Counted from the first letter of the stretch, positions 1 to 6,611 are shown. The stretch: DNA of 6,810 bases from DAOTYE01 sp034434915 (GCA_034434915.1 DAOTYE010000039.1:1-6810), one strand, 5' to 3'. Translations and numbers: made by a program. The notes: a model not told the origin generated them from the sequence alone.

Positions 1-760
1 CGCCATTGACGTACTTGGACTCATCTGAGGCGAGGAACAGCGCGGCATAGGCGACATCCCACGGCTCACCCTGCTTGCCGGTGGGGGACATGGCGTCCCT
101 GCGGCGCCACATCTCCTCCACATCAGCGCTGTTCCAGGCGGCGGTATCGTAAGAAAACTGCACCATGGGCGTTTTGATAAGGCCGGGAAGGATGCAGTTA
201 GCTCTGATGCCCTTGGCGGCGAACTCCAGGGCGATTTCCCGCGTCAGGGCAAGGATAGCATATTTACTTACGGCGTAGGAAAGCAAGGGAGATGGCGTGC
301 TCCTGATGCCTCCCATGGAGGAAATGTTGATGATGGCGCCGCCGCCCTGTTCCAGCATGTACGGAATGACAGACTGACACATGAGGAACATGCTTTTCAG
401 GTTGACGTCCATCACTCTGTCCCATAGCTTTTCAGTGGTTGCCAGCACGCCACCTGCCCCCAGTATGCCCACGTTGTTGTGCAGGATGCTAATTTTGCCG
501 AAGGTCTCCATGCAGGCAACCGCTATTTTCCGGCAATCGCTTGCCTTTGAGACATCAGCCGGAAAGACAGCGCATGTGCCGCCTTCTTTCTCAATGATGC
601 TCTTTGTTTCCTCAGCCGCCTTTGCGTTAATATCAACGAGCAGGACACTGGCACCTTCTTGGGCAAAAAGGATGGCGGTTGCCTTGCCATTGCCCATCCC
701 CGGGCCCATTGAGCCCGCCCCGGTGACGATGGCGACCTTCCCCTTCAGCCGTTCACCCAT
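1..760 (-). CDS. Short-chain dehydrogenase/reductase, copy A (partial, C-terminus beyond left edge)
   Basis: Partial NAD-type SDR; 253 residues are readable and the last 15 or so are missing. I translated it by hand from the ATG at 758-760. It starts MGERLKGKVAIVTGAG like the two paralogs upstream. Visible parts are the glycine-rich cofactor loop (T13-G14 ... G21-M-G23), Asp43 after the second strand (which favours NAD over NADP), NNVG at 95-98, Asn120, Ser148, Tyr162 and Lys166 of the SDR catalytic tetrad, and PG near 192. It carries one extra residue between Ser and Tyr, and two extra residues in the substrate-loop region before the RRDAMSPTGKQ segment, relative to copies B and C. It lies 18 bp after SDR-B; the Shine-Dalgarno is only a purine-rich GAAGAGAAG. 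SDR membership is secure. The substrate is unknown; a secondary alcohol or hydroxy acid is likely from the family and context. Confidence 0.9.
   Translation of the reverse strand, partial: MGERLKGKVAIVTGAGSMGPGMGNGKATAILFAQEGASVLLVDINAKAAEETKSIIEKEGGTCAVFPADVSKASDCRKIAVACMETFGKISILHNNVGILGAGGVLATTEKLWDRVMDVNLKSMFLMCQSVIPYMLEQGGGAIINISSMGGIRSTPSPLLSYAVSKYAILALTREIALEFAAKGIRANCILPGLIKTPMVQFSYDTAAWNSADVEEMWRRRDAMSPTGKQGEPWDVAYAALFLASDESKYVNG
2..97 (-). repeat. SDR 3' near-identical block, copy A
   Basis: Part of SDR-A coding for RRDAMSPTGKQGEPWD through YVNG, the segment before the C-terminal VDGG region. It differs from the SDR-C block by 1 base in 96 (position 5) and from the SDR-B block by 3 (positions 5, 11, 23). 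The rest of the genes is much more diverged. Confidence 0.9.
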
Positions 761-778
761 TGACTTCTCTTCTGACGT

Positions 779-1582
779 TTATTTGAAGATTCTGGTAGTA
801 TTGCAGATGCCGCCATCAACGAGGAGGTTCATGCCGTTGACATACTTGGACTCGTCTGAGGCGAGGAACAGCGCGGCATAGGCGACATCCCACGGCTCAC
901 CCTGCTTGCCGGTGGGGGACATGGCGTCACGCCGCTTCCACATCTCCTCCACATTGCCCCCGTAGGCTCTGGTATTGTAGAACTCTGCCTGCGGGGTTTT
1001 CATCAGACCTGGAAGGATGACGTTTGCCCTGATGCCTTTGGCGGCGAACTCTATGGCAATTTCACGCGTTAGAGCGAGCACGGCACCTTTTGAGGCGGCA
1101 TAGGCGATTGATGGCAGGGTGGAACGTATCGCCGCCATGGAGGCGATGTTGATGATTGAGCCGCCTCCCTGTTTCACCATATACGGAATGGCATACTTGC
1201 AGGTGAGGAACATGCTTTTAACGTTAATTGCCATCACCCTGTCCCACTCATCTTCAGGCGTCTCAATCACGCCTCCCCACTGTCCGATGCCCACGTTATT
1301 ATGCAGGATGTCCAGCCGTCCGAACTGCTGGATGCAGGTGTCAACCATCTTCTGACAATCGCTTGCCTTTGATACATCTGCCTGAAAGGTGATGCTGGTG
1401 CCGCCTTCTTTGTCAATAATGCTTTTTGTTTCCTCAGCCGCTTTCAAATTGAGGTCAACGAGCATCACTTTAGCGCCTTCTCTGGCGAAGACGATTGCCG
1501 TCGCCTTCCCATTGCCAATGCCGGCGATGACTGAGCCGGCTCCGGTGACAATAGCTACTTTACCCTTCAATCTATCTCCCAT
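779..1582 (-). CDS. Short-chain dehydrogenase/reductase, copy B
   Basis: Complete 267-residue classical SDR, a cytoplasmic NAD(H)-dependent oxidoreductase by family. The cofactor loop reads TGAGSVIAGIG (13-23), three residues longer than the standard TGxxxGIG. Asp43 ends the second strand, NNVG is at 95-98, and the catalytic set is Asn120, Ser148, Tyr161 and Lys165. The C-terminus has the usual VDGG. The start is supported by AAGGAG (1589-1594), 6 nt before the ATG. It sits 22 bp after SDR-C and 18 bp before SDR-A, consistent with one mRNA. By hand count it is about 77% identical to SDR-C in protein, but residues about 217-257 are identical. The substrate is not evident; the paralogs may act on stereoisomers or successive intermediates of the compound imported by the TRAP system. 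Confidence 0.95.
   Translation of the reverse strand: MGDRLKGKVAIVTGAGSVIAGIGNGKATAIVFAREGAKVMLVDLNLKAAEETKSIIDKEGGTSITFQADVSKASDCQKMVDTCIQQFGRLDILHNNVGIGQWGGVIETPEDEWDRVMAINVKSMFLTCKYAIPYMVKQGGGSIINIASMAAIRSTLPSIAYAASKGAVLALTREIAIEFAAKGIRANVILPGLMKTPQAEFYNTRAYGGNVEEMWKRRDAMSPTGKQGEPWDVAYAALFLASDESKYVNGMNLLVDGGICNTTRIFK
833..928 (-). repeat. SDR 3' near-identical block, copy B
   Basis: Same coding segment within SDR-B. It differs from the SDR-C block at two bases only (842, 854). Against copy C the near-identity extends left to about 810, through the codons for MNLLVDGG, making about 119 bp with 2 differences. Confidence 0.9.
1031..1102 (-). repeat. Second near-identical patch shared by SDR-B and SDR-C only (partner 1869-1940)
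   Basis: Covers the codons for YAASKGAVLALTREIAIEF and nearby residues. By hand alignment SDR-B 1031-1102 and SDR-C 1869-1940 differ at two bases in 72 (1038 and 1070). The matching part of SDR-A is clearly different. It is one half of the mosaic pattern among the three genes. Confidence 0.8.
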
Positions 1583-1604
1583 AATTCACTCCTTAAAAAT
1601 AACT

Positions 1605-2420
1605 TTAGTTATCTTGTTTCGCGAATATCCTCGTAGTGCCGGCAAGTCCGCCATCAACGAGGAGGTTCATGCCGTTGACGTACTTGGACTCATCTGAGGC
1701 GAGGAACAGCGCGGCATAGGCGACATCCCACGGCTCACCCTGCTTGCCGGTGGGGGACATGGCGTCACGCCGCTGCCACATCAGGTCCACATCGCCGCCG
1801 TAGGCTTTGGTATAGTAAAGGCTGATTCTGGGCGTTTTCATCACGCCGGGGAGGATGCAGTTAGCTCTGATGCCTCTGGCGGCGAACTCTATGGCAATTT
1901 CACGCGTGAGAGCGAGCACGGCACCTTTTGAGGCGGCATAGACCGCCGCCGGCACCGTAGTGCGGATTGCCTGTAAAGAAGCGATATTGATTATTGAGCC
2001 GCCTCCCTGTTTCAGCATGTGGGGAATCACATATTTGCAGGTGAAAAACATGCTTCTAACATTAACTGCCATGACGCGGTCCCACGTCTCCTCAGTCAGG
2101 TTAAGGACTCCTCCCGCCTGCCCCAGCCCCACATTATTGTCCAGGATATCTACCCTGCCAAAGGTATCCACGCATGCCTTTATCATGTTCTGGCAGTCAG
2201 AAGCTTTCATGACATCTGCCGTGAAAGTCATGCTGGTACCGCCTTCTTTATCAATGAGGCTTTTCGTTTCCTGAACGGCTTCAGGGTTGATATCAACCAA
2301 CATCACTCTGGCACCTTCCCGGGCAAAGACAATTGCCGTTGCTTTGCCATTGCCAATGCCCTGCCCAACGGTGCCGGCACCGGTGATGATAGCCACTTTG
2401 CCTTTTAACCTGTCTCCCAT
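1605..2420 (-). CDS. Short-chain dehydrogenase/reductase, copy C
   Basis: Complete 271-residue SDR, first of three tandem copies in transcription order. The N-terminus MGDRLKGKVAIITGAG opens a Rossmann fold with the extended loop TGAGTVGQGIG (13-23). Asp43 indicates NAD preference, NNVG is at 95-98, and the catalytic residues are Asn120, Ser148, Tyr161 and Lys165. VDGG near 255-258 closes the core, followed by a short tail ending AKQDN that is longer than in copy B. An AGGAG at 2427-2431, 6 nt upstream, supports this ATG. The gene follows the zinc dehydrogenase after an 89-bp gap with a hairpin, so its expression may be partly uncoupled from the upstream genes. Family assignment is firm. The reaction (secondary alcohol to ketone, or the reverse) is inferred from the family only. 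Confidence 0.95.
   Translation of the reverse strand: MGDRLKGKVAIITGAGTVGQGIGNGKATAIVFAREGARVMLVDINPEAVQETKSLIDKEGGTSMTFTADVMKASDCQNMIKACVDTFGRVDILDNNVGLGQAGGVLNLTEETWDRVMAVNVRSMFFTCKYVIPHMLKQGGGSIINIASLQAIRTTVPAAVYAASKGAVLALTREIAIEFAARGIRANCILPGVMKTPRISLYYTKAYGGDVDLMWQRRDAMSPTGKQGEPWDVAYAALFLASDESKYVNGMNLLVDGGLAGTTRIFAKQDN
1671..1766 (-). repeat. SDR 3' near-identical block, copy C
   Basis: Same coding segment within SDR-C, 838 bp from the SDR-B block. The sequence beyond 1774 quickly loses similarity to SDR-B: about 29 differences in the next 100 aligned bases by hand count. Confidence 0.9.
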
Positions 2421-2444
2421 GCCTGTCTCCTGTGCCCTTCAATA

Positions 2445-2480
2445 AGTAACCACTGGCTTTGTGTTGTGCCAGTGGCTACT
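2445..2480 (-). promoter_or_regulatory. Hairpin between ADH and SDR-C (13-bp stem, 10-nt loop)
   Basis: Arms 2445-2457 and 2468-2480 are inverted repeats with one DNA mismatch (2449/2476). In the minus-strand transcript that position becomes a G-U pair, so all 13 positions pair: AGUAGCCACUGGC with GCCAGUGGUUACU. There is no U-run after the stem, so it does not look like a standard intrinsic terminator. It begins about 30 nt after the ADH stop and ends 24 nt before the SDR-C start. Likely roles are mRNA 3'-end protection, processing or partial attenuation. Confidence 0.7.
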
Positions 2481-2509
2481 CTATCACATAAATTGTTGTT
2501 TTACCACTA

Positions 2510-3541
2510 TTACGGAATGACCAAGATTTTGCCCGCCTGCCCGCTTGCGGCAAGGTCAACCGCCTTTGAGAAATCAGTAAGCGGGAAGCGGTGGGTGACC
2601 ACCATCATGGGGTCAAACTTTCCGGTATTCAGCATGGTGCGCACCTGCCACCATGTCCGCCAGACTTCCCTGCCGAACACGCCGCGCACGGTAGCTTCTT
2701 TAAGGACAATGTCCCGCTGCACATCTATTTCCAATGGTCCCGGCTGGACACCTACGATGCTGATTCTGCCTTCACGTCGGAGTGATTTCAGTGCCTGTCT
2801 CAGGGCATCAGGATTTCCGGTGAGTTCTACCGCCACATCCACGCCGAGCCCGTCCGTGGCATCCTGAATGGCTTTCACCGGGTCTTTTTCTTTCGGGTTA
2901 ATCTTAATGATGCCCGGCGCTATCTTGTCCACCATAGCCAAGCGCTTGGGAGCAATCTCCACGGCAATTAGCTTACTGGCGCCAAAGGCGCTTGCCGCCG
3001 CCATGGCGAAGAGACCGATTGGTCCCGCGCCGAAGACGGCTACAGATTTGCCATTGATAGTGCCTGCCATAACACCATGCATGCCCACACCCATGGGCTC
3101 AAAGAGAGCACCCATTTCACCGGAGACACTCTTGTCATGCTTCCAACAGCAGTGCTCCGGGGCTTTGGCGTACTCTGCAAAAGCACCGTCAACAGTGAGT
3201 CCGAAGAGCTCCAGATTGGCGCAGTTCAGCGCCGCATCATTCTGGCAGTAGTAGCAGGCACCGCAGAAAAGATGTGGCTCCACAGAAACAAGGTCGCCTT
3301 TCTTCAGAGAGGTGACAGCGCTGCCGGTTTCCACCACCTCGCCGCAGGTCTCATGCCCCAGGATGACCGGCATCTTCATCATGTTCAGCATGCCGGGCAC
3401 AGAATGATAAGCATGAATATCACTGCCGCAGATGGCGGTGGCTTTTATCTTAAGCAGGACCTCTCTGGGTCCGGGCTTGGGGATCGGCGCCTCTATCAGT
3501 TCGGCACCGTAAGCTTTACTTGTTTTGGCAATAGCTTTCAT
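2510..3541 (-). CDS. Zinc-dependent alcohol dehydrogenase, threonine/polyol dehydrogenase-like
   Basis: A 343-residue medium-chain dehydrogenase, NAD(P)-dependent by family and cytoplasmic. The N-terminal GroES-like domain carries the catalytic zinc ligands Cys38 (ICGSDIH), His63-Glu64 (GHETCGEV) and Glu148 (LFEPMG). The structural zinc site is Cys93, Cys96, Cys99 and Cys107. The Rossmann domain has GAGPIG at 171-176 and Glu195 at the end of the next strand, which favours NAD. Length and the late segment GREVWRTWW ... VTHRF resemble E. coli L-threonine 3-dehydrogenase as I remember it (GREMFETWY ... ITHRF). That subfamily also includes sorbitol, idonate and butanediol dehydrogenases, so the substrate is not fixed. 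GGAG at 3550-3553 lies 8 nt before the ATG, and the gene follows dctM by 16 bp. It probably oxidises a hydroxyl on the compound imported by the TRAP system. Confidence 0.93.
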   Translation of the reverse strand: MKAIAKTSKAYGAELIEAPIPKPGPREVLLKIKATAICGSDIHAYHSVPGMLNMMKMPVILGHETCGEVVETGSAVTSLKKGDLVSVEPHLFCGACYYCQNDAALNCANLELFGLTVDGAFAEYAKAPEHCCWKHDKSVSGEMGALFEPMGVGMHGVMAGTINGKSVAVFGAGPIGLFAMAAASAFGASKLIAVEIAPKRLAMVDKIAPGIIKINPKEKDPVKAIQDATDGLGVDVAVELTGNPDALRQALKSLRREGRISIVGVQPGPLEIDVQRDIVLKEATVRGVFGREVWRTWWQVRTMLNTGKFDPMMVVTHRFPLTDFSKAVDLAASGQAGKILVIP

Positions 3542-3557
3542 TCAATAATCTCCAATT

Positions 3558-4895
3558 CTAACCTCGTATCATTGTGCTGGGCAGGAAGGTGATAAGCTGT
3601 GGGAAAGCAACGCACAGCGCCAGCCCCACCATGACCAGAATAACGTAAGGAATGACGCCTTTGATGATATCAGCCATGCGGATGTCAAATTCCTTGGGGC
3701 AGGCACCTCTCAGGATGAAGATAGCAGAGGCCACCGGCGGGGTCATGAATGCCATCTGAAGGTTGATACAGAGCATGACGGCAAACCATACCGGGTCAAA
3801 GCCGAGCGCTTGACCCACTGGCGTCACGATGGGCACCATGAGATAAATGATACCAATCCACTCCACAAACATGCCCAGGGCGAAGAAAATGAAGTGGACG
3901 ACAAAGAATGCGCCCCACTTGCCACCCGGGGCGCTCAGAATCAGGTTCTTCATCACATCCCCGCACCCGGCGGCGATGAAGACGCTGGTAAAGGCGACTG
4001 CCATGGTGATGATGAGATAGATGAAGCCGCTGGTCCTCATGGTCTGATGGGCGACATAGACCAGGCTTTTCCATGTGAAACGTCGGTAAGCCACGGTAAG
4101 AAGAGTAGCGGCAAGTGCGCCTATGCCAGCGGCATCTGTGGGTGGCGCGATGCCCATGTAAATCACGCCAAGGACGGAAAGAATCAGAACTACTGGAGGC
4201 ACTACTGCCTGAGCCAGCTTCCCCAGTTTGGTGGAGAGCGGTACTTTGCGTTCTTCAACAGGAATGGGAGGACCGATGTGAGGCTCAAAGTAGGCTCTTA
4301 CTGCCACATACGTCATATACAATATGGAGAGGGTGAAGCCGGGGATAAAAGCGCCCATAAAGAGTTTGCCCACGGAGACGCCTGCTGTGGGTCCATAGAC
4401 CACGAGCATGATGCTGGGGGGAATCAGGATGCCCAGCACCCCGCCGGCACAGATTGCCCCGGTGGCAAGACTCTTATCATAGCCACGCTTCATCATTGCT
4501 GGCAGACCCACAAGGGCAAGCATGGTGATGGAGGCGGCGATAATGCCCACGCAGGCGGCAAGAATAGTGCCGATTAAAATAGTGACGATTGCCAGACCGC
4601 CGCGCAGTCCGCCCAGCCAGAGATATAGCGCTTCGTATAGCTTTTCAGTAATGCCTGAAGTCTCAAGCATAACTCCCATGAAAACAAAGAGCGGCAGGGC
4701 GAGCAGGATATAGTCTGTCATCATACCGTACATGCGGGAGTAAATAACCTCACCGACCCGTTCCCCAAAAATGAGAATACCGACGCCGATACCAATAGTG
4801 CCGAAAATGAATCCGACTGGAAAGCCAGTAAGCAACCCGATGAGGATTCCCCCCATCATCAAGGCGGTAGCCAGTTCCGGGTTGAGATTAATCAT
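3558..4895 (-). CDS. dctM: TRAP transporter large permease subunit (DctM family)
   Basis: A 445-residue, highly hydrophobic inner-membrane protein of normal length for DctM, the ion-coupled transport subunit of TRAP systems. Family hallmarks are PLFVFMG near 68-74, GGVLGILIPPS at 151-161, YGPTAGVSVGKLF around 167-179, APPTDAAGIGA at 250-260, GMFVEWIGIIYLMVPI at 341-356 and TPPVASAIF at 385-393. About a dozen membrane segments can be drawn, with a hydrophilic loop near 203-222. The usual Asp of the GMFLDW motif is Glu345 here. The start is supported by AAGGAA (4904-4909), 8 nt upstream. The ATG overlaps the end of dctQ by 8 bp, so the two permease subunits are probably translationally coupled. 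By family, it exchanges substrate handed over by the binding protein for inward sodium or proton flow. Confidence 0.97.
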   Translation of the reverse strand: MINLNPELATALMMGGILIGLLTGFPVGFIFGTIGIGVGILIFGERVGEVIYSRMYGMMTDYILLALPLFVFMGVMLETSGITEKLYEALYLWLGGLRGGLAIVTILIGTILAACVGIIAASITMLALVGLPAMMKRGYDKSLATGAICAGGVLGILIPPSIMLVVYGPTAGVSVGKLFMGAFIPGFTLSILYMTYVAVRAYFEPHIGPPIPVEERKVPLSTKLGKLAQAVVPPVVLILSVLGVIYMGIAPPTDAAGIGALAATLLTVAYRRFTWKSLVYVAHQTMRTSGFIYLIITMAVAFTSVFIAAGCGDVMKNLILSAPGGKWGAFFVVHFIFFALGMFVEWIGIIYLMVPIVTPVGQALGFDPVWFAVMLCINLQMAFMTPPVASAIFILRGACPKEFDIRMADIIKGVIPYVILVMVGLALCVAFPQLITFLPSTMIRG

Positions 4896-5397
4896 AGGCT
4901 TTGTTCCTTATCAGATAGTAGAAATCTCTAACGCATACGACAACACCCTGGAGTAACAGTAAGATAAACCCTGCCGCCAGGACTGCCCGCAGGGGAGCCG
5001 CCGGGGGATACCAGCCGGTGACGGCTGAGCGTTCATCAATGGCAATTGCCCTTAGCGTCATCTGTATTGAGGTGATGGTTACCAGGACCATTACCGGGAA
5101 AAAGGCGATGAGCATGCCGATGCTGTCAATCCCGGCTTGTACCCGGCGGGGAAGGCGGGAGTAGATGACATCTACCCTGACATTTAATCTGTGGCGCATG
5201 ACATAGGCAAAGGAAAGTCCGTACATGGCGGCACCCATCATGACGACTGTTTCATATTCCCAGAGGGTGCTGATGCTGAAGACATAGCGCATGATGGTTT
5301 CATAAGAAACGATGCCGACAAGGGCAACACTTATCCATTGGACTATCTTTCCCGTATAATCGCTGACGGTATCAATGACACGGAATATGTTTTTCAT
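4888..5397 (-). CDS. dctQ: TRAP transporter small permease subunit (DctQ family)
   Basis: A 169-residue membrane protein with four hydrophobic segments at about 17-35, 50-68, 89-112 and 134-157, the standard DctQ topology. Family signatures are the YETIMRYVF stretch (32-40), the WEYE acidic motif (46-49) and HRLNVRVDVIYSRLP (69-83). DctQ pairs with DctM to form the membrane complex and helps dock the binding protein. The Shine-Dalgarno is weak (AAGAAG-like, just upstream), which suits lower expression than the binding protein encoded 68 bp upstream. That gap contains a very stable hairpin. The stop codon lies inside the dctM start region. Confidence 0.95.
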   Translation of the reverse strand: MKNIFRVIDTVSDYTGKIVQWISVALVGIVSYETIMRYVFSISTLWEYETVVMMGAAMYGLSFAYVMRHRLNVRVDVIYSRLPRRVQAGIDSIGMLIAFFPVMVLVTITSIQMTLRAIAIDERSAVTGWYPPAAPLRAVLAAGFILLLLQGVVVCVRDFYYLIRNKAYD

Positions 5398-5418
5398 AAA
5401 CTGCTTCTTTTCTTAATG

Positions 5419-5454
5419 TGTCCCCGCCCCGAGTATTATGTCGGGGCGGGGACA
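5419..5454 (-). promoter_or_regulatory. Very stable GC-rich hairpin between dctP and dctQ (14-bp perfect stem)
   Basis: Arms 5419-5432 (TGTCCCCGCCCCGA) and 5441-5454 are perfect inverted repeats around the 8-nt loop 5433-5440. The minus-strand transcript has no U-run after the stem, so it is not a canonical intrinsic terminator in the gene direction. It starts 11 nt after the dctP stop. The best reading is a 3' stabilising or processing hairpin that lets binding-protein mRNA accumulate above permease mRNA, as intergenic hairpins do in other binding-protein operons. Partial termination is the alternative. Confidence 0.75.
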
Positions 5455-5465
5455 GCTTTTAGGAA

Positions 5466-6608
5466 CTAGAGTGTCGGGAAAGCCGAATTAACCAAGTTCT
5501 TCCATTCCATGAGGGAGTCGTAAACCTTGGCCCACAGCGGGTCAGTTTTCTTCATATCGGCGTAGAACTCCATGGCGCTCTTGACCACTGCATCCTCAAA
5601 GAATTTGGGGACCGGTTCAATTTTAACGCCAGCAGCCTGCCATTTGGCAGCAACAGTGACAGCCTTGGCGACGCCGAGGGAGTAGTGGTTGATACCCTCA
5701 GCCCAGCCAGCATCAATGAGTATCTGCTTAAGGTCGTCCGGGAGTTTCGCCCAGGCATCATTGTTGACATACATGATGTACATGTCCGTAGGCTGGCGAG
5801 TGGTTCCCATGTAGGCGTACTTGACGACCTCATGAAAACCCATTGCCTCATCGGTACCAAGGTTGCTGTGCTGGAAGCCGTCAATGACGCCTCTCTGCAT
5901 TGCCTGGTAGATTTCTGCGCTTGGCGTAGAGACGGCAGAAATGCCCAGCTTGCCGAAGATGACTGCTTCATCGCCGAGTAGGCGCATCTTCTTGCCCTTG
6001 ACATCGTCAAGCTTGGTAATGGCAAAGTTGGTATAGAGGAAGACCTCCGGAAGCTCTGCCCAGGCGGCAATAGGGGTGACATTAAGGTTCTTGGTGGCGA
6101 ACATTTCTTTCATCAGTGGGAAGCCATTGCCAACTTGGTACCATATGAAATAGGACATGGCGGTGGGACCACCGATGACGGTGCTGAAGAGCGGTGCCTG
6201 GGGCAGAATGGGTTTCCACAGGATAGGACCGTTGCTTGCCATCTGGAGAATGCCTCTGCTGGTCGGCTCAAGCTCAGTATCGGCCGGAACAATCGCACCA
6301 CCCACGTTGGGCTGAATGATGAATCTGCCATTGGAAGCTTTCTCAACCATCTTGGAGATTCTTTCCAGCGACTGATAGGTCGGATTAGTGGCGGGGTTGT
6401 CATCCTGGGCAATCCATTTGATTACCTGCGCCGGCTGAGCTGGCGTTGGTGCTGGTGACGGAGATGGTGACGGTGCTGGAGATGGAGATGGAGATGGAAC
6501 AGGGGATGGTGTTGGCGCTGGTGCTGGCTTCGGCGCGCAACCCACAGTTATCAACGCGCTGATAAGAATAACCGCTAAAACTAATGAAGTGACAAGTCTT
6601 TTGCCCAT
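5466..6608 (-). CDS. dctP: TRAP transporter substrate-binding lipoprotein (DctP family)
   Basis: A 380-residue extracytoplasmic binding protein. Residues 1-24 form a lipoprotein signal: basic MGKR, a hydrophobic core and TVGC, with Cys24 the probable lipid-modified residue (Thr at -3 is slightly unusual). Residues 25-61 are a Pro/Ser/Ala/Thr linker, and the mature domain starts near VIKWIAQDD. DctP hallmarks are DDVKGKKMRLLG, whose Arg209 aligns with the arginine that holds the substrate carboxylate in family members, and EIYQAMQRGVIDG (232-244). Together they imply a carboxylate ligand. The protein is anchored to the outer face of the membrane and delivers substrate to DctQM. The ATG is preceded by GGAGGT (6612-6617). 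No other in-frame start fits the signal peptide. As the first gene after the promoter it is expected to be the most highly expressed. The specific ligand is unknown. Confidence 0.96.
   Translation of the reverse strand: MGKRLVTSLVLAVILISALITVGCAPKPAPAPTPSPVPSPSPSPAPSPSPSPAPTPAQPAQVIKWIAQDDNPATNPTYQSLERISKMVEKASNGRFIIQPNVGGAIVPADTELEPTSRGILQMASNGPILWKPILPQAPLFSTVIGGPTAMSYFIWYQVGNGFPLMKEMFATKNLNVTPIAAWAELPEVFLYTNFAITKLDDVKGKKMRLLGDEAVIFGKLGISAVSTPSAEIYQAMQRGVIDGFQHSNLGTDEAMGFHEVVKYAYMGTTRQPTDMYIMYVNNDAWAKLPDDLKQILIDAGWAEGINHYSLGVAKAVTVAAKWQAAGVKIEPVPKFFEDAVVKSAMEFYADMKKTDPLWAKVYDSLMEWKNLVNSAFPTL
6426..6536 (-). repeat. Low-complexity linker-coding tract in dctP
   Basis: Codes for residues 25-61 of DctP, an alternating Pro-x pattern (x = Ser, Ala, Thr, Val). 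The DNA is an imperfect 6-bp repeat (plus strand GGAGAT / GGTGAC / GGTGCT units, for example 6479-6496). Such tracts slip easily, so linker length probably varies between strains. The linker would hold the binding domain away from the membrane anchor. Confidence 0.85.
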
Positions 6609-6611
6609 TGT

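Noticed and set aside
381..881. Plus-strand open frame of 166 codons, with similar ones at 1119-1355, 1389-1697 and 1960-2274
   Set aside because: These are antisense shadows of the SDR genes. Similar shadow proteins recur because the SDRs are paralogs, not because of a real repeated gene.
2..1766. Three regularly spaced near-identical blocks as a possible repeat array
   Set aside because: Spacing is about 830-840 bp and each block is in-frame coding sequence of an SDR, so this is neither CRISPR nor a mobile repeat. It is recorded as paralog homogenisation.
3810..4577. 255-codon open frame on the plus strand
   Set aside because: It lies wholly antisense to the well-supported dctM. Its His/Gly/Asp-rich composition is what the complement of hydrophobic codons gives, and no family motif is visible.
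5419..5460. Plus-strand intrinsic terminator (stem followed by CTTTT)
   Set aside because: The T-run is only four bases and no plus-strand gene precedes it. A minor bidirectional role cannot be excluded.
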